In this document: one piece after another, positions 25,705 through 35,719 of the stretch | Position numbering within the stretch: the stretch's first letter is position 1 | Layout of the letters: each line of letters starts with the position of its first letter | Source: Paraburkholderia tagetis | GTDB taxonomy: Bacteria > Pseudomonadota > Gammaproteobacteria > Burkholderiales > Burkholderiaceae | Length of the DNA: 64,000 nucleotides | Direction: 5' to 3' | Assembly (NCBI RefSeq): GCF_022213065.1 | Contig: NZ_JAKLJA010000008.1 | Span: 124,001 to 188,000 of the forward strand | Made by a program: the position numbers and the translations under genes | Notes under the pieces: generated by a model | Seen by the model: only the letters and a program-made list of their open reading frames with translations | The model's database searches: none | Told to the model about the DNA's origin: nothing

Positions 25705-25866
25705 GCGGTGGTTTCTTGGCTCGCGCGTCCGCGCCCGGGCCGGCGAGCGCCACCTTTCAGCCCGCTGTCCAGATCGGCTAAGATCATGGGCACCGGCCCG
25801 CCAGCGGGCCATTCATACCTTCACTCTGAACGCGCCGCGCGCTCCGACGCGCCACGCGAGTCCATC

Positions 25867-26982
25867 ATGCAAACCCACCACCATCCGTTGATAGCGCCCG
25901 CGCTCGGCACTGCGCGCCAGCTCACGAGCTTCCACTACGGCCAGCCCGGCGGCAAGAAGGTGTACGTGCAATCGTCCCTGCATGCCGACGAGCTGCCCGG
26001 CATGCTCGCCGCCTGGGCGCTGCGGCGCAAGCTTGCCGCGCTCGAAGCGGCGGGAAGGTTGCGCGGAGAAGTCGTCGTGGTTCCGGTCTCGAACCCCATC
26101 GGCCTGAACCAGCATTGGCTCGGCCACCTCATCGGCCGCTTCGAGTCGAACACCGCGCAGAACTTCAATCGCAACTTCTACGATCTCACGGCGCTCGTGC
26201 TGCCGCAGATCGAGGGGCGCCTCGGCCCCGATGCCGACGCTAACCGCGCCGCCATTCGCGCCGCGATGGGCGAGGCGCTCGCGGCGCAAAAGCCGAAGAC
26301 CGAGATCGATTCGCAGCGCCTCGCGCTGCAGCGCCTTTCCTACGACGCCGATATCGTGCTGGACCTGCACTGCGACTGGGAAGCCGCGCTGCACATCTAC
26401 ACGAATCCCGAGCTCTGGCCCGAGGTCGAGCCGCTCTCGCGCTACCTGGATGCCAAGGCGTCGCTGCTCGCGCTCAATTCGATCGGCAATCCGTTCGACG
26501 AGATTCATAGCTTTTGCTGGTCGGAGCTGCGCGAGCGCTTCGGCCAGCGCTTCCCGATTCCGCACAGCTCGATTTCGGTGACGGTGGAGTTGCGCAGCCA
26601 GCGCGACGTCTCGCACGAATTCGCCGAGCGCGATGCGCAGGCCATCGTCGAGTATCTGACCGGCTATGGCGTGATCGACGGCACGGCGGCTCCGCTGCCG
26701 CCGCTCGCGCATCCAGCCACGCCGCTTGCGGGCACGGAGCCGATCGCGGCACCCACGAGCGGCGTGATCGTGTTCCGCGCCGAGTGCGGTGCGTGGATCG
26801 AAGCCGGCGCGCCGGTCGCCGATATCGTGGACCCGCTCACCGACACATTGACCACGCTATACGCCAGCGTGAGCGGCGTGATGTACGCGCGGCATAGTGC
26901 GCGCTTCGCAACGGCCGGCATGGAGATCGCGCGCATTGCGGGTGACAAGCCGATCCGCACGGGGTCGCTGCTGTCGCTTTGA
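25867..26982 (+). CDS. Succinylglutamate desuccinylase/aspartoacylase-family protein
   Basis: The 371-residue zinc hydrolase has the AstE/ASPA ligands: SSLHADELPG (His39, Glu42) and a second His in DLHCDWEAALHIY. A C-terminal segment (about 290-371, APTSGVIVF ... GVMYARHSARF) looks like a barrel-sandwich extension common in this subgroup. It probably removes an acyl group from an amino-acid derivative; the exact substrate is unknown. It lies just downstream of a basic-amino-acid-binding protein but behind a terminator. The start MQTHHH at 25867 is chosen from domain alignment. Confidence 0.85.
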   Translation: MQTHHHPLIAPALGTARQLTSFHYGQPGGKKVYVQSSLHADELPGMLAAWALRRKLAALEAAGRLRGEVVVVPVSNPIGLNQHWLGHLIGRFESNTAQNFNRNFYDLTALVLPQIEGRLGPDADANRAAIRAAMGEALAAQKPKTEIDSQRLALQRLSYDADIVLDLHCDWEAALHIYTNPELWPEVEPLSRYLDAKASLLALNSIGNPFDEIHSFCWSELRERFGQRFPIPHSSISVTVELRSQRDVSHEFAERDAQAIVEYLTGYGVIDGTAAPLPPLAHPATPLAGTEPIAAPTSGVIVFRAECGAWIEAGAPVADIVDPLTDTLTTLYASVSGVMYARHSARFATAGMEIARIAGDKPIRTGSLLSL

Positions 26983-27289
26983 TGTTTTTCCAACTTTGAC
27001 GTCCATCCCACTGGCTCGTGCCTGACATGACATGAGCCAGTGCGCCTCATCGGCAAATCCCCTCCCAATTAATTCGTATCGCTAATCAACACAGCGATCC
27101 GGATACCGCCAGCCCCATCCCCGCGCGACTCACGTCCACCTTGTGGCATCCGCGCCACATCAAGACAACATTCATCCCGCATATTCTTACTGTCACATTA
27201 CTTTCGTGATCGACCCTTAAATTGCAGCGCGTCGCATCAACCGGCCCCCAAGAGGCCGGGGAATAACTTTCCTTCATCCGGAGAAACAG
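26983..27289. other. 307-bp porin promoter region
   Basis: No gene is visible. CACTGGCTC (27009-27017) and GAGCCAGTG (27034-27042) form a 9-bp stem that may terminate the acylase gene. CCGGCC-N7-GGCCGG (27241-27259) is a hairpin in the likely 5' leader of the porin, about 30 bp before its start. Confidence 0.5.
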
Positions 27290-28459
27290 TTGAAAAAGAA
27301 GATTCTGACCACCGCTATTCTCACCACGTTTGCCGGGGCAGCCCACGCACAAAGCAGCGTGACCCTGTATGGCCTGATCGACGCGGGCGTGAACTACATC
27401 AATCACGTTCAGGACGCTTCGAAAGGCAGCTCGAAGGCCTTCACGTTCGGCGACGGCGTCGTGCAAGGCAGCCGTTGGGGCCTGCGCGGCTCGGAAGACC
27501 TGGGCGGCGGCCTGAAGGCAATCTTCGTGCTCGAAAACGGCTTCAACGTCGGTAACGGCACGGCCGGCCAGGGCAACTCGATGTTTGGCCGCCAGGCGTT
27601 CGTCGGCCTCACGAAGAGCAACATCGGTTCGCTCACGTTCGGCCGCCAGTACTCGTTCAGCACGGACGTGCTCGGCTCGCAGTACTCGACCGGCGGCAAC
27701 ACGGTTTCGGGCAACTGGGCCTACCACGTCAACGACGTCGACCAACTCACCTCGAGCCGCATCAACAACTCGGTCAAGTTCCAGAGCGTGAACTTCTCGG
27801 GCTTCACGTTCGGCGGTCTCTATGGCTTCTCGAACACGACCTCGTTCGCCGGCTCGCCGGCGGGCACCACGACGGCTTCGTCGCGCGCGTACAGCTTCGG
27901 CGCGAACTATGCCTACGGCCCGTTCAGCCTCGGCGGCGCGTACACCGACATCACCTACCCGGCCGCGGCTTCGCCCACCTCGTTCTCGACCTCGCTCGCC
28001 AATGTCAACACGACGGGCGGCGGCACGGGCGTGATCCGCGATCTGCGCTCGTTCGGCTTCGGCGGCCGCTATATGGTGGGCGCAGCGACGATGTGGCTGC
28101 TGTGGACCAACACGCGCTTTGCGCCGGTCACCGGTTCGTCGACGCTCTACAACGCCTACGAAGTGGGCGGCAAGTACGCGTTCACGCCGGCCTTCACGGG
28201 CGCGGTGGGCTACACGTACTCGCGCGCATCGGGCCTCGTCACGGCGCACTGGAACCAGGTCAACGCGTCTGCCGACTATGCGCTCAGCAAGCGCACGGAC
28301 GTGTACGCCCTCGTGGCCTACGAAGACGCATCGGGCACCTACAAGGGCGCTCCGGTGCAGGCGCAGATCGGCGATTCGTCGTCGAGCATCTTCGCGCCTT
28401 CGGGCAGCGGCTCGCAGAACCAGGTCGCACTGCGCGTCGGCATCCGCCACAAGTTCTAA
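27290..28459 (+). CDS. Gram-negative trimeric porin (Burkholderia OmpC-like)
   Basis: The 389-residue outer-membrane porin starts with a signal peptide ending AHA, followed by QSSVTLYGLIDAGVNYI, the family's first strand. GSRWGLRGSEDLGGGLKAIFVLENGF and GRQAFVGL are further family marks, and the protein ends in HKF with the C-terminal Phe needed for assembly. The start codon is TTG at 27290, after CCGGAG. A general diffusion role for small solutes is expected. A second porin is at 56490-57653. Confidence 0.93.
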   Translation: MKKKILTTAILTTFAGAAHAQSSVTLYGLIDAGVNYINHVQDASKGSSKAFTFGDGVVQGSRWGLRGSEDLGGGLKAIFVLENGFNVGNGTAGQGNSMFGRQAFVGLTKSNIGSLTFGRQYSFSTDVLGSQYSTGGNTVSGNWAYHVNDVDQLTSSRINNSVKFQSVNFSGFTFGGLYGFSNTTSFAGSPAGTTTASSRAYSFGANYAYGPFSLGGAYTDITYPAAASPTSFSTSLANVNTTGGGTGVIRDLRSFGFGGRYMVGAATMWLLWTNTRFAPVTGSSTLYNAYEVGGKYAFTPAFTGAVGYTYSRASGLVTAHWNQVNASADYALSKRTDVYALVAYEDASGTYKGAPVQAQIGDSSSSIFAPSGSGSQNQVALRVGIRHKF

Positions 28460-28573
28460 GCCTGCTCGCCGCAACAAGCACGGCATGGCGTCCGCTCCGC
28501 GCGGCGCCGTGCCGCCGCCTTTTTGCGCCGGCTTCTGGTACGCTGCGCCCTTTCCCCTCGCAGCGATCAACCG

Positions 28574-28999
28574 ATGGAACTCCCTTTCAACGAAGCCGGC
28601 GTCTCGGTCACGCGCACCGCGCTCTCCGCAGCAGGTCAGGTCTTTCCGCTGCGCGACATCGACGATTTGCGCATCGTCGCCGGGCAGCGCAAGCGTGCGG
28701 TGCCCATCGCGCTGTCGCTGATTGGCGTGGCGCTCGCCGCCGTGGGCGGCGCATACGGCTCGGGTGCCGGGCTCGCGTGCGGCGTGATGCTGGTCGTGGT
28801 GGGATGGCTCGCGTGGATCTGGCAGGAGGCCAGGCACCAGTTGCTCGTGGTGACGGGCGGCGAATCGCGCGAAGCGGTCTGGAGCGCCGATCTCGCGTTC
28901 CTCGAGCGCGTCGAGCAAGCCGTGCGGGCGGCTAAAGGTGTCAGCGCCACCGGCGCCACCCGCACCGACGCAAGCGCTGCGCCCCCCGCCGCACATTGA
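28574..28999 (+). CDS. DUF6232-like small membrane protein
   Basis: The 141-residue protein has an N-terminal soluble beta-rich part (VSVTRTALSAAGQVFPLRDIDDLRI), two adjacent membrane helices (about 43-60 and 64-83), and a C-terminal part resembling the N-terminal one. This is the layout of DUF6232 proteins. Function is unknown. It follows the porin by 114 bp and converges on glgP. Confidence 0.7.
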   Translation: MELPFNEAGVSVTRTALSAAGQVFPLRDIDDLRIVAGQRKRAVPIALSLIGVALAAVGGAYGSGAGLACGVMLVVVGWLAWIWQEARHQLLVVTGGESREAVWSADLAFLERVEQAVRAAKGVSATGATRTDASAAPPAAH

Positions 29000-29043
29000 A
29001 GCCGCGGTAAGCCCGCGGCAGGTTCGCACCGCTACAGTGCGAA

Positions 29044-31500
29044 TCATCGCCCCGTATCAATCGACTTCGTATGCCAGATCTCGCGCGCATACTCCGCAAT
29101 CGCGCGGTCCGACGAGAACATGCCCATGCCCGCCACATTCTCGATCGCGCTCGCGGTCCAGCCAGGCACGTCGACAAAGCGCCGGTCCGCGGCCTCTTGC
29201 GCCTGAATGAACGCGGCGTAGTCGGCGAGCACCATGTAGTGATCGCCCCAATCCACGAGCGTATGGAAGATTTCCGCATAGCGCGCCGGATCGCCGGGCG
29301 AGAAAAAGCCCCGCCGGATCTGGTCGAGCGCCATGCGCAGCTCGGCGTTCTCTTCGTATAGCTGACGCGGCCGGTAGCCCGCGCAGCGCAGCGCATCGAC
29401 CTGGTCGGACGTATTGCCGAAGATGAAGATGTTATCCGCGCCCACGGCCTCGCCGATCTCGATGTTCGCGCCGTCCAGCGTGCCCATCGTCAGCGCGCCG
29501 TTGAGCGCGAGCTTCATGTTGCCGGTGCCCGACGCCTCGGTGCCCGCCGTCGAGATCTGCTCGGAAAGATCGGCCGCCGGAATCACCACTTCGGCCACGC
29601 TCACGCCGTAATTCGGCACGAACACCACCTTGAGACGATCGCCCGCCACGGGGTCGTGATTCACTTTCGCGGCCACGTCGTTGATGAGGCGAATGATGGT
29701 CTTGGCCATGCGGTAAGCCGAGGCCGCCTTGCCCGCGAACAGCACGACGCGCGGCACCCAGTCCCGTTCGGGTTCCTGCACGATGCGGTTGTAGCGCGTG
29801 ATCACATGCAGCACGTTGAGCAATTGCCGCTTGTATTCGTGGATGCGCTTGACCTGCATGTCGAACAGCGCGTCGGGGTTGAATGCGAGGCCTGTGCGCG
29901 CGGTCATCCTGCGGATGAGGCGCAGCTTGTTTTCGCGCTTGGCCGCGCGGAACGCCTGCTCGAACGCCGCGTCGCCCGCGACCTTGCGCAGCGCGCCAAG
30001 CTCGAACAAGTCGGTGCGCCATTGCGTGCCGATGGCCTCGTCCACGAGCCGCGCGAGCGGCTGGCTTGCCTGGGCCAGCCAGCGCCGCGGCGTGATGCCG
30101 TTGGTCACGTTCGTGAAGCGCTCGGGAAAGAGCCGTGCGAAGTCGGCGAAGATATCGCGCGTCATCAACTGCGAGTGCAGCTTCGAGACGCCGTTCACCT
30201 TGTGGCTCGCGACGATCGCGAGATACGCCATGCGCACGCGCCGCTGGCCGTATTCGTCCACGAGCGAAATGCGGCGGATGAAGTCGAGATCGTGCGCGCC
30301 CTTTTCACTCGCCTCGTGCAGGAACGCGGCGTTGATGTCGAAGATGATCTCGAGATGGCGCGGCAGCACGCGCGCCAATAGTTCGATATCCCAGGTTTCC
30401 AGCGCTTCGGGCATCAGCGTGTGATTGGTGTACGAGAACACGCGCTTGACGTGGCCCATCGCCTCGTTCCAGGGCATGTGATAGACGTCCACGAGCAGGC
30501 GGATCAGCTCGGGAATCGCCAGCACCGGGTGCGTATCGTTCAGGTGCACCGCGACCTTGTCGGAGAAGCGGCCGAACGTGCTGTGCGTGCGCAGGTAGCG
30601 GCGGATCAGATCCTGCATCGTCGCCGAAACGAAGAAATACTCCTGGCGCAGCCGCAATTCGCGTCCCGCCATGGTCGAGTCGTCGGGATAGAGCAGGCGC
30701 GAGACGTTTTCGGAGATGTTGCGCGCCTCCACCGCGCGCTGATAGTCGCCCTGGTTGAAGGCAGAGAGATCGAGCTCCTCGCCGGCGCGTGCCGACCACA
30801 GGCGCAGCGTGTTGGTGGCGCTCGTCGCATAGCCGGGAATGATGGTGTCGTAAGCCATCGCGTTCACGGTATGCGTCTCGATCCACTCCACGGTGCCGTT
30901 GTTCTGTACGGTGCGCCCGCCGAAGTGCACGGGATACTGCACCTCGGGGCGCGGGAATTCCCATGGGTTGCCCGAGCGCAGCCAGTAATCGGGCTCCTCC
31001 ACCTGCTCGCCGTTGATGACCTGCTGGCGAAACATGCCGTAGTCGTAACGGATGCCATAGCCGAAGCCCGGGATGCCGAGCGTCGCCATCGAATCGAGAA
31101 AGCATGCAGCGAGGCGTCCGAGGCCGCCGTTGCCGAGCGCGGCGTCGGGTTCGAGCTCGATGAGCGCTTCCATGTCGACGCCGAGGCCCGCGAGCGCCTC
31201 TTTCATCGGGTCGTAGATGCCGAGCGCGAGCAGCGCGTTGGAGAAGGTGCGGCCGATGAGGAACTCCATCGACAGGTAATAGACGCGCTTGGCGTCCTGG
31301 TCGTACTGGCGGCGCGTGGTCACCATCCAGCGCTCGACGAGGCGGTCGCGCACGGCCAGCGCGGCGGCGTGCAGCCAGTCCTGCGGACGCGCGGTCACGG
31401 CGTCCTTGCCGACGCCGTACATCAGGCGGTTCGACACGGAGCGACGCAGCGCGTCGGCACTGCTCTTCAATTGGTCGAATTCAAGACCCACTGCTGTCAT
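29044..31500 (-). CDS. glgP: Glycogen/starch/alpha-glucan phosphorylase
   Basis: GlgP releases glucose-1-phosphate from alpha-1,4-glucans with a PLP cofactor. The 818-residue protein has the usual length. Key sequences are ALGNGGLGRLAACFLDS near the N-terminus, HLNDTHPVLAIPEL in the middle, and EASGTGNMKLALNGALTMGTLDGANIEI with the PLP-binding Lys near residue 650. The start at 31500 gives the family N-terminus. No other glycogen genes are adjacent. Four GCAAAT repeats lie just upstream. Confidence 0.95.
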   Translation of the reverse strand: MTAVGLEFDQLKSSADALRRSVSNRLMYGVGKDAVTARPQDWLHAAALAVRDRLVERWMVTTRRQYDQDAKRVYYLSMEFLIGRTFSNALLALGIYDPMKEALAGLGVDMEALIELEPDAALGNGGLGRLAACFLDSMATLGIPGFGYGIRYDYGMFRQQVINGEQVEEPDYWLRSGNPWEFPRPEVQYPVHFGGRTVQNNGTVEWIETHTVNAMAYDTIIPGYATSATNTLRLWSARAGEELDLSAFNQGDYQRAVEARNISENVSRLLYPDDSTMAGRELRLRQEYFFVSATMQDLIRRYLRTHSTFGRFSDKVAVHLNDTHPVLAIPELIRLLVDVYHMPWNEAMGHVKRVFSYTNHTLMPEALETWDIELLARVLPRHLEIIFDINAAFLHEASEKGAHDLDFIRRISLVDEYGQRRVRMAYLAIVASHKVNGVSKLHSQLMTRDIFADFARLFPERFTNVTNGITPRRWLAQASQPLARLVDEAIGTQWRTDLFELGALRKVAGDAAFEQAFRAAKRENKLRLIRRMTARTGLAFNPDALFDMQVKRIHEYKRQLLNVLHVITRYNRIVQEPERDWVPRVVLFAGKAASAYRMAKTIIRLINDVAAKVNHDPVAGDRLKVVFVPNYGVSVAEVVIPAADLSEQISTAGTEASGTGNMKLALNGALTMGTLDGANIEIGEAVGADNIFIFGNTSDQVDALRCAGYRPRQLYEENAELRMALDQIRRGFFSPGDPARYAEIFHTLVDWGDHYMVLADYAAFIQAQEAADRRFVDVPGWTASAIENVAGMGMFSSDRAIAEYAREIWHTKSIDTGR

Positions 31501-31949
31501 CGAATGTCTCCCTCAAAACGGCGCGCCGCGCAGCGGAGGTGGCAAATGCGGGCAAATAGGGGGCAAATGCAGCAGCAAATGCGACGGCTGGGCAGGCGCA
31601 AGTCAGTTTGCAGAGTAGGACATTTTTGGTTTTCGCGCGGCGCTGCGCCATTCGGGTTGCGCGGGGCGGCTCGCGTGGATGCGCAGCGTGGCGGCGGCTC
31701 GCGGGCATTGAGCATACTTGGCAGTTAGTTGCATTGATTTCCGGCGACATGGCAACCAGGGCGTTTTCGCGTGCGCGCCCCGCATTGGGACGACGCATCC
31801 ACAGCGCTTGAGTGAGGCATTCGCTTTGAAGCGTCCGCTGCAGAATCGCGCCAGGTCTGCAACAATCGCGGGGTTGCCCGCGCCGCACCTGCCACACCTG
31901 CCGCGTCCGCGCGTTTCCCGCCCAAACTTCGCATCACCCGAGATCCGCC
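31501..31949. other. 449-bp divergent region between glgP and the MFS gene
   Basis: No gene is supported. The glgP side contains the GCAAAT repeat cluster (31541-31582). I see no clear hairpin or promoter in the remainder. Confidence 0.5.
31541..31582. repeat. Four phased GGCAAATGC repeats upstream of glgP
   Basis: Copies start at 31541 (GGCAAATGC), 31551 (GGCAAATAG), 31562 (GGCAAATGC) and 31574 (AGCAAATGC). The spacings are 10, 11 and 12 bp, about one helical turn, so all copies face roughly the same side of the DNA. They begin 41 bp before the glgP ATG. Confidence 0.7.
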
Positions 31950-33365
31950 GTGTCCGATACCCGCACTGCGCAAAGCCTCATCGAGCGCGCCGACGCACCT
32001 ATGTCGCCCGCGTCCATGTCGCCCAGAAACCGCCGCGCGATGGCGGCGATCATGCTCGCCGTCGCGCTGGCGACGCTCGACACCGCCATCGCCAACACCG
32101 CGCTGCCCGCCATCGCCGCCGACCTGCACGCGGCGCCCGCGGCCTCGGTCTGGATCATCAACGCGTACCAGCTCGCGATGGTGGCGACGCTGCTGCCGCT
32201 CGCCGCGCTCGGCGACATCATCGGCCACCGCCGCATCTATATCAGCGGGCTCGCCATCTTCACGGTGGCGTCGCTTGCCTGCGCGCTCGCGCCCACGCTC
32301 ACGGCGCTTGCCGGCGCGCGCGTGCTGCAGGGGCTCGGCGCGAGCGCGATCATGAGCGTCAACACGGCGCTGATCCGCTTCCTCTACCCGCCGCACCGGC
32401 TCGGGCGCGGCGTGGGCATGAACGCGCTGATCGTGGGCGTCTCGTTCGCCGTGGGGCCGACCATCGCCTCGATCATTCTCTCGGCGGGCACCTGGCCGTG
32501 GCTCTTCGGCATCAACGTGCCGCTCGGGATCATCGCGCTCGTGTTCGCGCTGCCCGCGCTGCCGCACACGGAGCGCGGCAAGCATGCCTTCGACCCGCTC
32601 GCCGCGCTGCTCAATCTGGTGACCTTCGCCGCGCTGATCTTCGCGCTCGGCGAGGCGGCGCAGCGCGCGCCGTTCCGGGAAGTGGCCGTGGCGGCGGTCA
32701 CCGCGCTCGTGTTCGGTGCCCTGCTGATCCGCCGCGAGGCGGGCCATCCCGCGCCGATGCTGCCTGTCGACCTGTTCAAGCGCCCCGTATTCGCGCTCTC
32801 ATCGGTGACGGCCATGTGCTCGTTCGCGGCCCAGGGGCTCGCCTTCGTCTCGCTGCCGTTCTATTTCGAAACGGTGCTGATGCGCAGCCAGGTGGAGACC
32901 GGCTTCCTGATGACGCCCTGGTCCGTGGTCGTGGCCGCTGCCGCGCCCATTGCGGGGCGACTTTCCGACCGCTATCCGCCGGGCCTGCTGGGCGCGATCG
33001 GCCTTGCGATCCTGGCAGCCGGCATGGCGTCGCTCGCGATGCTGCCCGCGCATCCTGGCGTGCTCGACATCGTGATCCGCATGTCGATCTGCGGCGCGGG
33101 CTTCGGTTTCTTCCAGTCGCCGAATCTGAAGGCGATCATGTCGTCCGCGCCGCCCGAGCGCAGCGGCGGCGCGAGCGGCACCATCGCCATCTCGCGCCTG
33201 CTCGGGCAGACGACCGGCGCGGCGCTCGTGGCGTTGTGCTTCGGCATTGCGGGCACGCATGGGCCCACGCTGGCGCTGGGTCTGGGCGCGGTATTCGCGG
33301 CGGCGGCGAGTGTGGCGAGCGGGTTGCGGCTGTTCGCGCCCTCGCATCGCGCAGTGAGCAAGTGA
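31950..33365 (+). CDS. MFS transporter, DHA2-type drug exporter
   Basis: The 471-residue protein has about 14 hydrophobic segments. Motif A-like LAALGDIIGHRRIYISG and motif C-like VGVSFAVGPTIASII are as in DHA2 drug:H+ antiporters (EmrB/QacA group), as is LDTAIANTALPAIAADL in helix 1. It likely exports toxic organic compounds by proton antiport. No membrane-fusion partner gene is adjacent. The start may be GTG at 31950 or ATG at 32001; neither has a strong ribosome-binding site. Confidence 0.85.
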   Translation: MSDTRTAQSLIERADAPMSPASMSPRNRRAMAAIMLAVALATLDTAIANTALPAIAADLHAAPAASVWIINAYQLAMVATLLPLAALGDIIGHRRIYISGLAIFTVASLACALAPTLTALAGARVLQGLGASAIMSVNTALIRFLYPPHRLGRGVGMNALIVGVSFAVGPTIASIILSAGTWPWLFGINVPLGIIALVFALPALPHTERGKHAFDPLAALLNLVTFAALIFALGEAAQRAPFREVAVAAVTALVFGALLIRREAGHPAPMLPVDLFKRPVFALSSVTAMCSFAAQGLAFVSLPFYFETVLMRSQVETGFLMTPWSVVVAAAAPIAGRLSDRYPPGLLGAIGLAILAAGMASLAMLPAHPGVLDIVIRMSICGAGFGFFQSPNLKAIMSSAPPERSGGASGTIAISRLLGQTTGAALVALCFGIAGTHGPTLALGLGAVFAAAASVASGLRLFAPSHRAVSK

Positions 33366-33394
33366 GGATGCGAGCGCCGTGCGCGCCGCATCCC

Positions 33395-33439
33395 GCTTCG
33401 GCTGCTTCGGCTGCTTCGGCTGCTTCGGCTGCTTCGGCT
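33395..33439 (+). repeat. Five tandem 9-bp units GCTTCGGCT
   Basis: Five perfect head-to-tail copies lie between the convergent ends of the MFS and threonine aldolase genes, ending just before the aldolase stop codon at 33441. Confidence 0.95.
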
Positions 33440-33440
33440 G

Positions 33441-34445
33441 TTAGCGCTTGAAGTAGCCCTTCACCGCCGCAACGAACGTGTCGATATCGGCGGCGCTCAC
33501 GTCGAGGTGCGTCACGAAGCGCGACGCATAGAGCATCTGCGTGAGGATCCCGCGCTCCTTGAGCCACGCCTCCAGCGGCGCGCAGTCCGCCGGCGGGAAC
33601 TGCGCGAACACCATGTTGGTGGCCTGCGACGTCATCTTCACTTCATCGATCTGCGCGAGCCCGGCCGCGAGGCGCTCGGCATTCGCGTGATCGTCGGCGA
33701 GACGCGCGACGTTGTGATCGAGCGCGTAAAGACACGCCGCCGCCAGCACGCCTGCCTGACGCATGCCGCCGCCGAGCATCTTGCGCCAGCGGTGCGCCGA
33801 GTCGATCAGCGCCTTGCTGCCCACCAGCACCGAGCCGATCGGCGCGCCCAAGCCCTTCGAAAAGCAGATCGACACCGAATCGAAGCCCTCGGTCAGCGCC
33901 TTGAGCGACTGGTTAGACGCGACCGCCGCATTGAACACGCGCGCGCCGTCGAGGTGCGTGGCGAGTCCGCGGCCATGCGCGAACTGCGTGGCCTCGGCGA
34001 CATAGGCCGCAGGCAGCACCTTCCCGCCAATGGTGTTTTCGAGCGCGAAGAGGCGCGTGCGCGCGAAGTGATCGTCGATCGGCTTGATCGCGGCGGCGAC
34101 GCGCTCGAGCGCGATGGTGCCGTCCTCGGCGTTCTCGAGCGGCTGCGGCTGGATGCTGCCGAGCACCGCCGCGCCGCCGCCTTCGTATTTGTACGTGTGG
34201 GCCGCCTGGCCGACGATGTATTCGTCGCCGCGCGCGCAATGCGCCATCAACGCGGCGAGGTTGCTCTGCGTGCCGCTGGGAAAGAACAGCCCCGCCTCCT
34301 TGCCGGCCTCCTCGGCCACGCGCGCCTGCAGGCGCAGTACGGTGGGATCGTCGCCCCAGACGTCGTCGCCGGTTTCGGCGCGGGTCATGGCGGCGAGCAT
34401 GGCGGGGCTCGGGCGGGTGACGGTGTCGCTACGCAGATCGATCAT
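33441..34445 (-). CDS. ltaE: Low-specificity L-threonine aldolase
   Basis: This PLP enzyme splits L-threonine or L-allo-threonine into glycine and acetaldehyde. The 334-residue protein begins MIDLRSDTVTRPSPAMLAAM, the LtaE hallmark, and has FFPSGTQSNLAALMAH, the Asp motif THLDGARVFNAAVA, and the PLP lysine in SICFSKGLGAPIGSVLVG. It is monocistronic. The stop codon is immediately next to a 9-bp tandem array that could vary in length without changing the protein. Confidence 0.93.
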   Translation of the reverse strand: MIDLRSDTVTRPSPAMLAAMTRAETGDDVWGDDPTVLRLQARVAEEAGKEAGLFFPSGTQSNLAALMAHCARGDEYIVGQAAHTYKYEGGGAAVLGSIQPQPLENAEDGTIALERVAAAIKPIDDHFARTRLFALENTIGGKVLPAAYVAEATQFAHGRGLATHLDGARVFNAAVASNQSLKALTEGFDSVSICFSKGLGAPIGSVLVGSKALIDSAHRWRKMLGGGMRQAGVLAAACLYALDHNVARLADDHANAERLAAGLAQIDEVKMTSQATNMVFAQFPPADCAPLEAWLKERGILTQMLYASRFVTHLDVSAADIDTFVAAVKGYFKR

Positions 34446-34694
34446 GCGGATGGCATCCTCGTAATGGCTGTGCGCGCACGGCGCATTCCGCCGCATTGCG
34501 CGGCGTCGAAACCATCGAGTGTATTTTCAAACGGCGGGGAAAGGGAAGCCGGGGCTAACGCACCAACCGCCTGGACACGCCGGGGGCGCATGGCCCCGGC
34601 GCGCAGTTAGATGCCGTTACGTGCATTTGCAATCGCACGAGCGATCACACACATGCAAACGCGCACAGATAGCGCCGCAACGCGCGTGGCGTGC

Positions 34695-35435
34695 TTAGCG
34701 CGGCAGCAATTGCAGCGGATCGACCGGCTTGCCGTCGCTGCGCACTTCGAACACCACGCCGGGGATGCCGTTGTTGTCGACGCCCATTTCGGCGATCGGC
34801 TGGCCTTGCGAGACGGCGTCGTCTTCCTTCACGAGCAGTTTGCCGTTGTGACCGTATGCCGTCACGGTCTGGTCGTTGTGCTTGATGATGACGAGCGGGC
34901 CATAGGCCTCGATGCCCGTGCCCGCGTAGACCACGCGGCCTGCGGCGGCAGCCTTGACGGGCTCGCCCTGCTGGCCGCCGATCACGATGCCGTTGGACTT
35001 GCCCGGCGAGAAGCGTTGCAGGATCGGGCCACGCGCCGGCCACGCGAGCGCGGCCCCAGCGGGTGCGGGCGCGGCCACGCCGGCGGCCGCGGGCGCTGTG
35101 CTGGTATAGGCAGGCGGCTGGGGCGCCGCATTCGCGTAGCTCGGCGGCGGCGCCACGCGCAGCACCTGGCCAGGCAGCACTTGCGCGTTCGGCGGCAGCT
35201 GGTTCCAGCTCGCGAGGTCCTGCGGGCGCTGGCCATAGGCGCTGGCGATGCGCGAGAGCGTGTCGCCCGGGTTGACGCGGTAATAGCCGGCGGGCACGCC
35301 GCTGGATGTCGTGGTGGAAGGAGCCGAAGTCGTACCGCCCTCCCAGGGTGGCATGAGCGTGCTACAGGCGCTGCAGGCGAGCGTGAGCGCGGCCAGTGCC
35401 GCGTACGTGCCCAGGTTTCGCCGTTGTCGATTCAT
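34695..35435 (-). CDS. NlpD-like LysM/M23 (LytM) lipoprotein
   Basis: The 246-residue protein starts with a lipoprotein signal (LTLACSAC), then a LysM domain (about 52-96: YYRVNPGDTLSRIASAYGQ ... QVLRV), an Ala/Pro linker, and a C-terminal LytM domain (about 150-245: GIVIGGQQGEPVKAAAAGRVVYAG ... TAYGHNGKLL). The catalytic zinc ligands of M23 enzymes are missing (no HxH; the His-Phe-Glu of NlpD is VFEVR here), as in NlpD/EnvC amidase activators. It likely sits on the outer membrane and activates cell-wall amidases at division. GAGGT precedes the ATG at 35435. Confidence 0.85.
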   Translation of the reverse strand: MNRQRRNLGTYAALAALTLACSACSTLMPPWEGGTTSAPSTTTSSGVPAGYYRVNPGDTLSRIASAYGQRPQDLASWNQLPPNAQVLPGQVLRVAPPPSYANAAPQPPAYTSTAPAAAGVAAPAPAGAALAWPARGPILQRFSPGKSNGIVIGGQQGEPVKAAAAGRVVYAGTGIEAYGPLVIIKHNDQTVTAYGHNGKLLVKEDDAVSQGQPIAEMGVDNNGIPGVVFEVRSDGKPVDPLQLLPR

Positions 35436-35719
35436 CTTGCTGTACCTCGCTGGTTCCTCGCTACGTACGACCGGAATACGTATTTGAATGCGCGTGGGGC
35501 CGCTGGCGTAAGCCTGCGATACCTTGATTAAGCCGGAATGGGAACGGCCCCCATTATATCGTCCGATACGTGACGACCTATTTTCGTGCACAGGCGCGCC
35601 GCTCGCGCACGCACAGCCCATCCGCTTGAGGGCTCGCCTATACTGGGTCCTGCTGTTCTCATCAGATAATCAGACGAAAGGCCTCTCGCTGTGGTGCAAC
35701 GTCCGTGAGGAATCCGAGG

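Noticed and set aside
27086..29047. A 653-codon frame antisense to the porin and DUF6232 genes
   Set aside because: The porin has a signal peptide and C-terminal Phe; the antisense frame has no recognisable domain and crosses two promoters.
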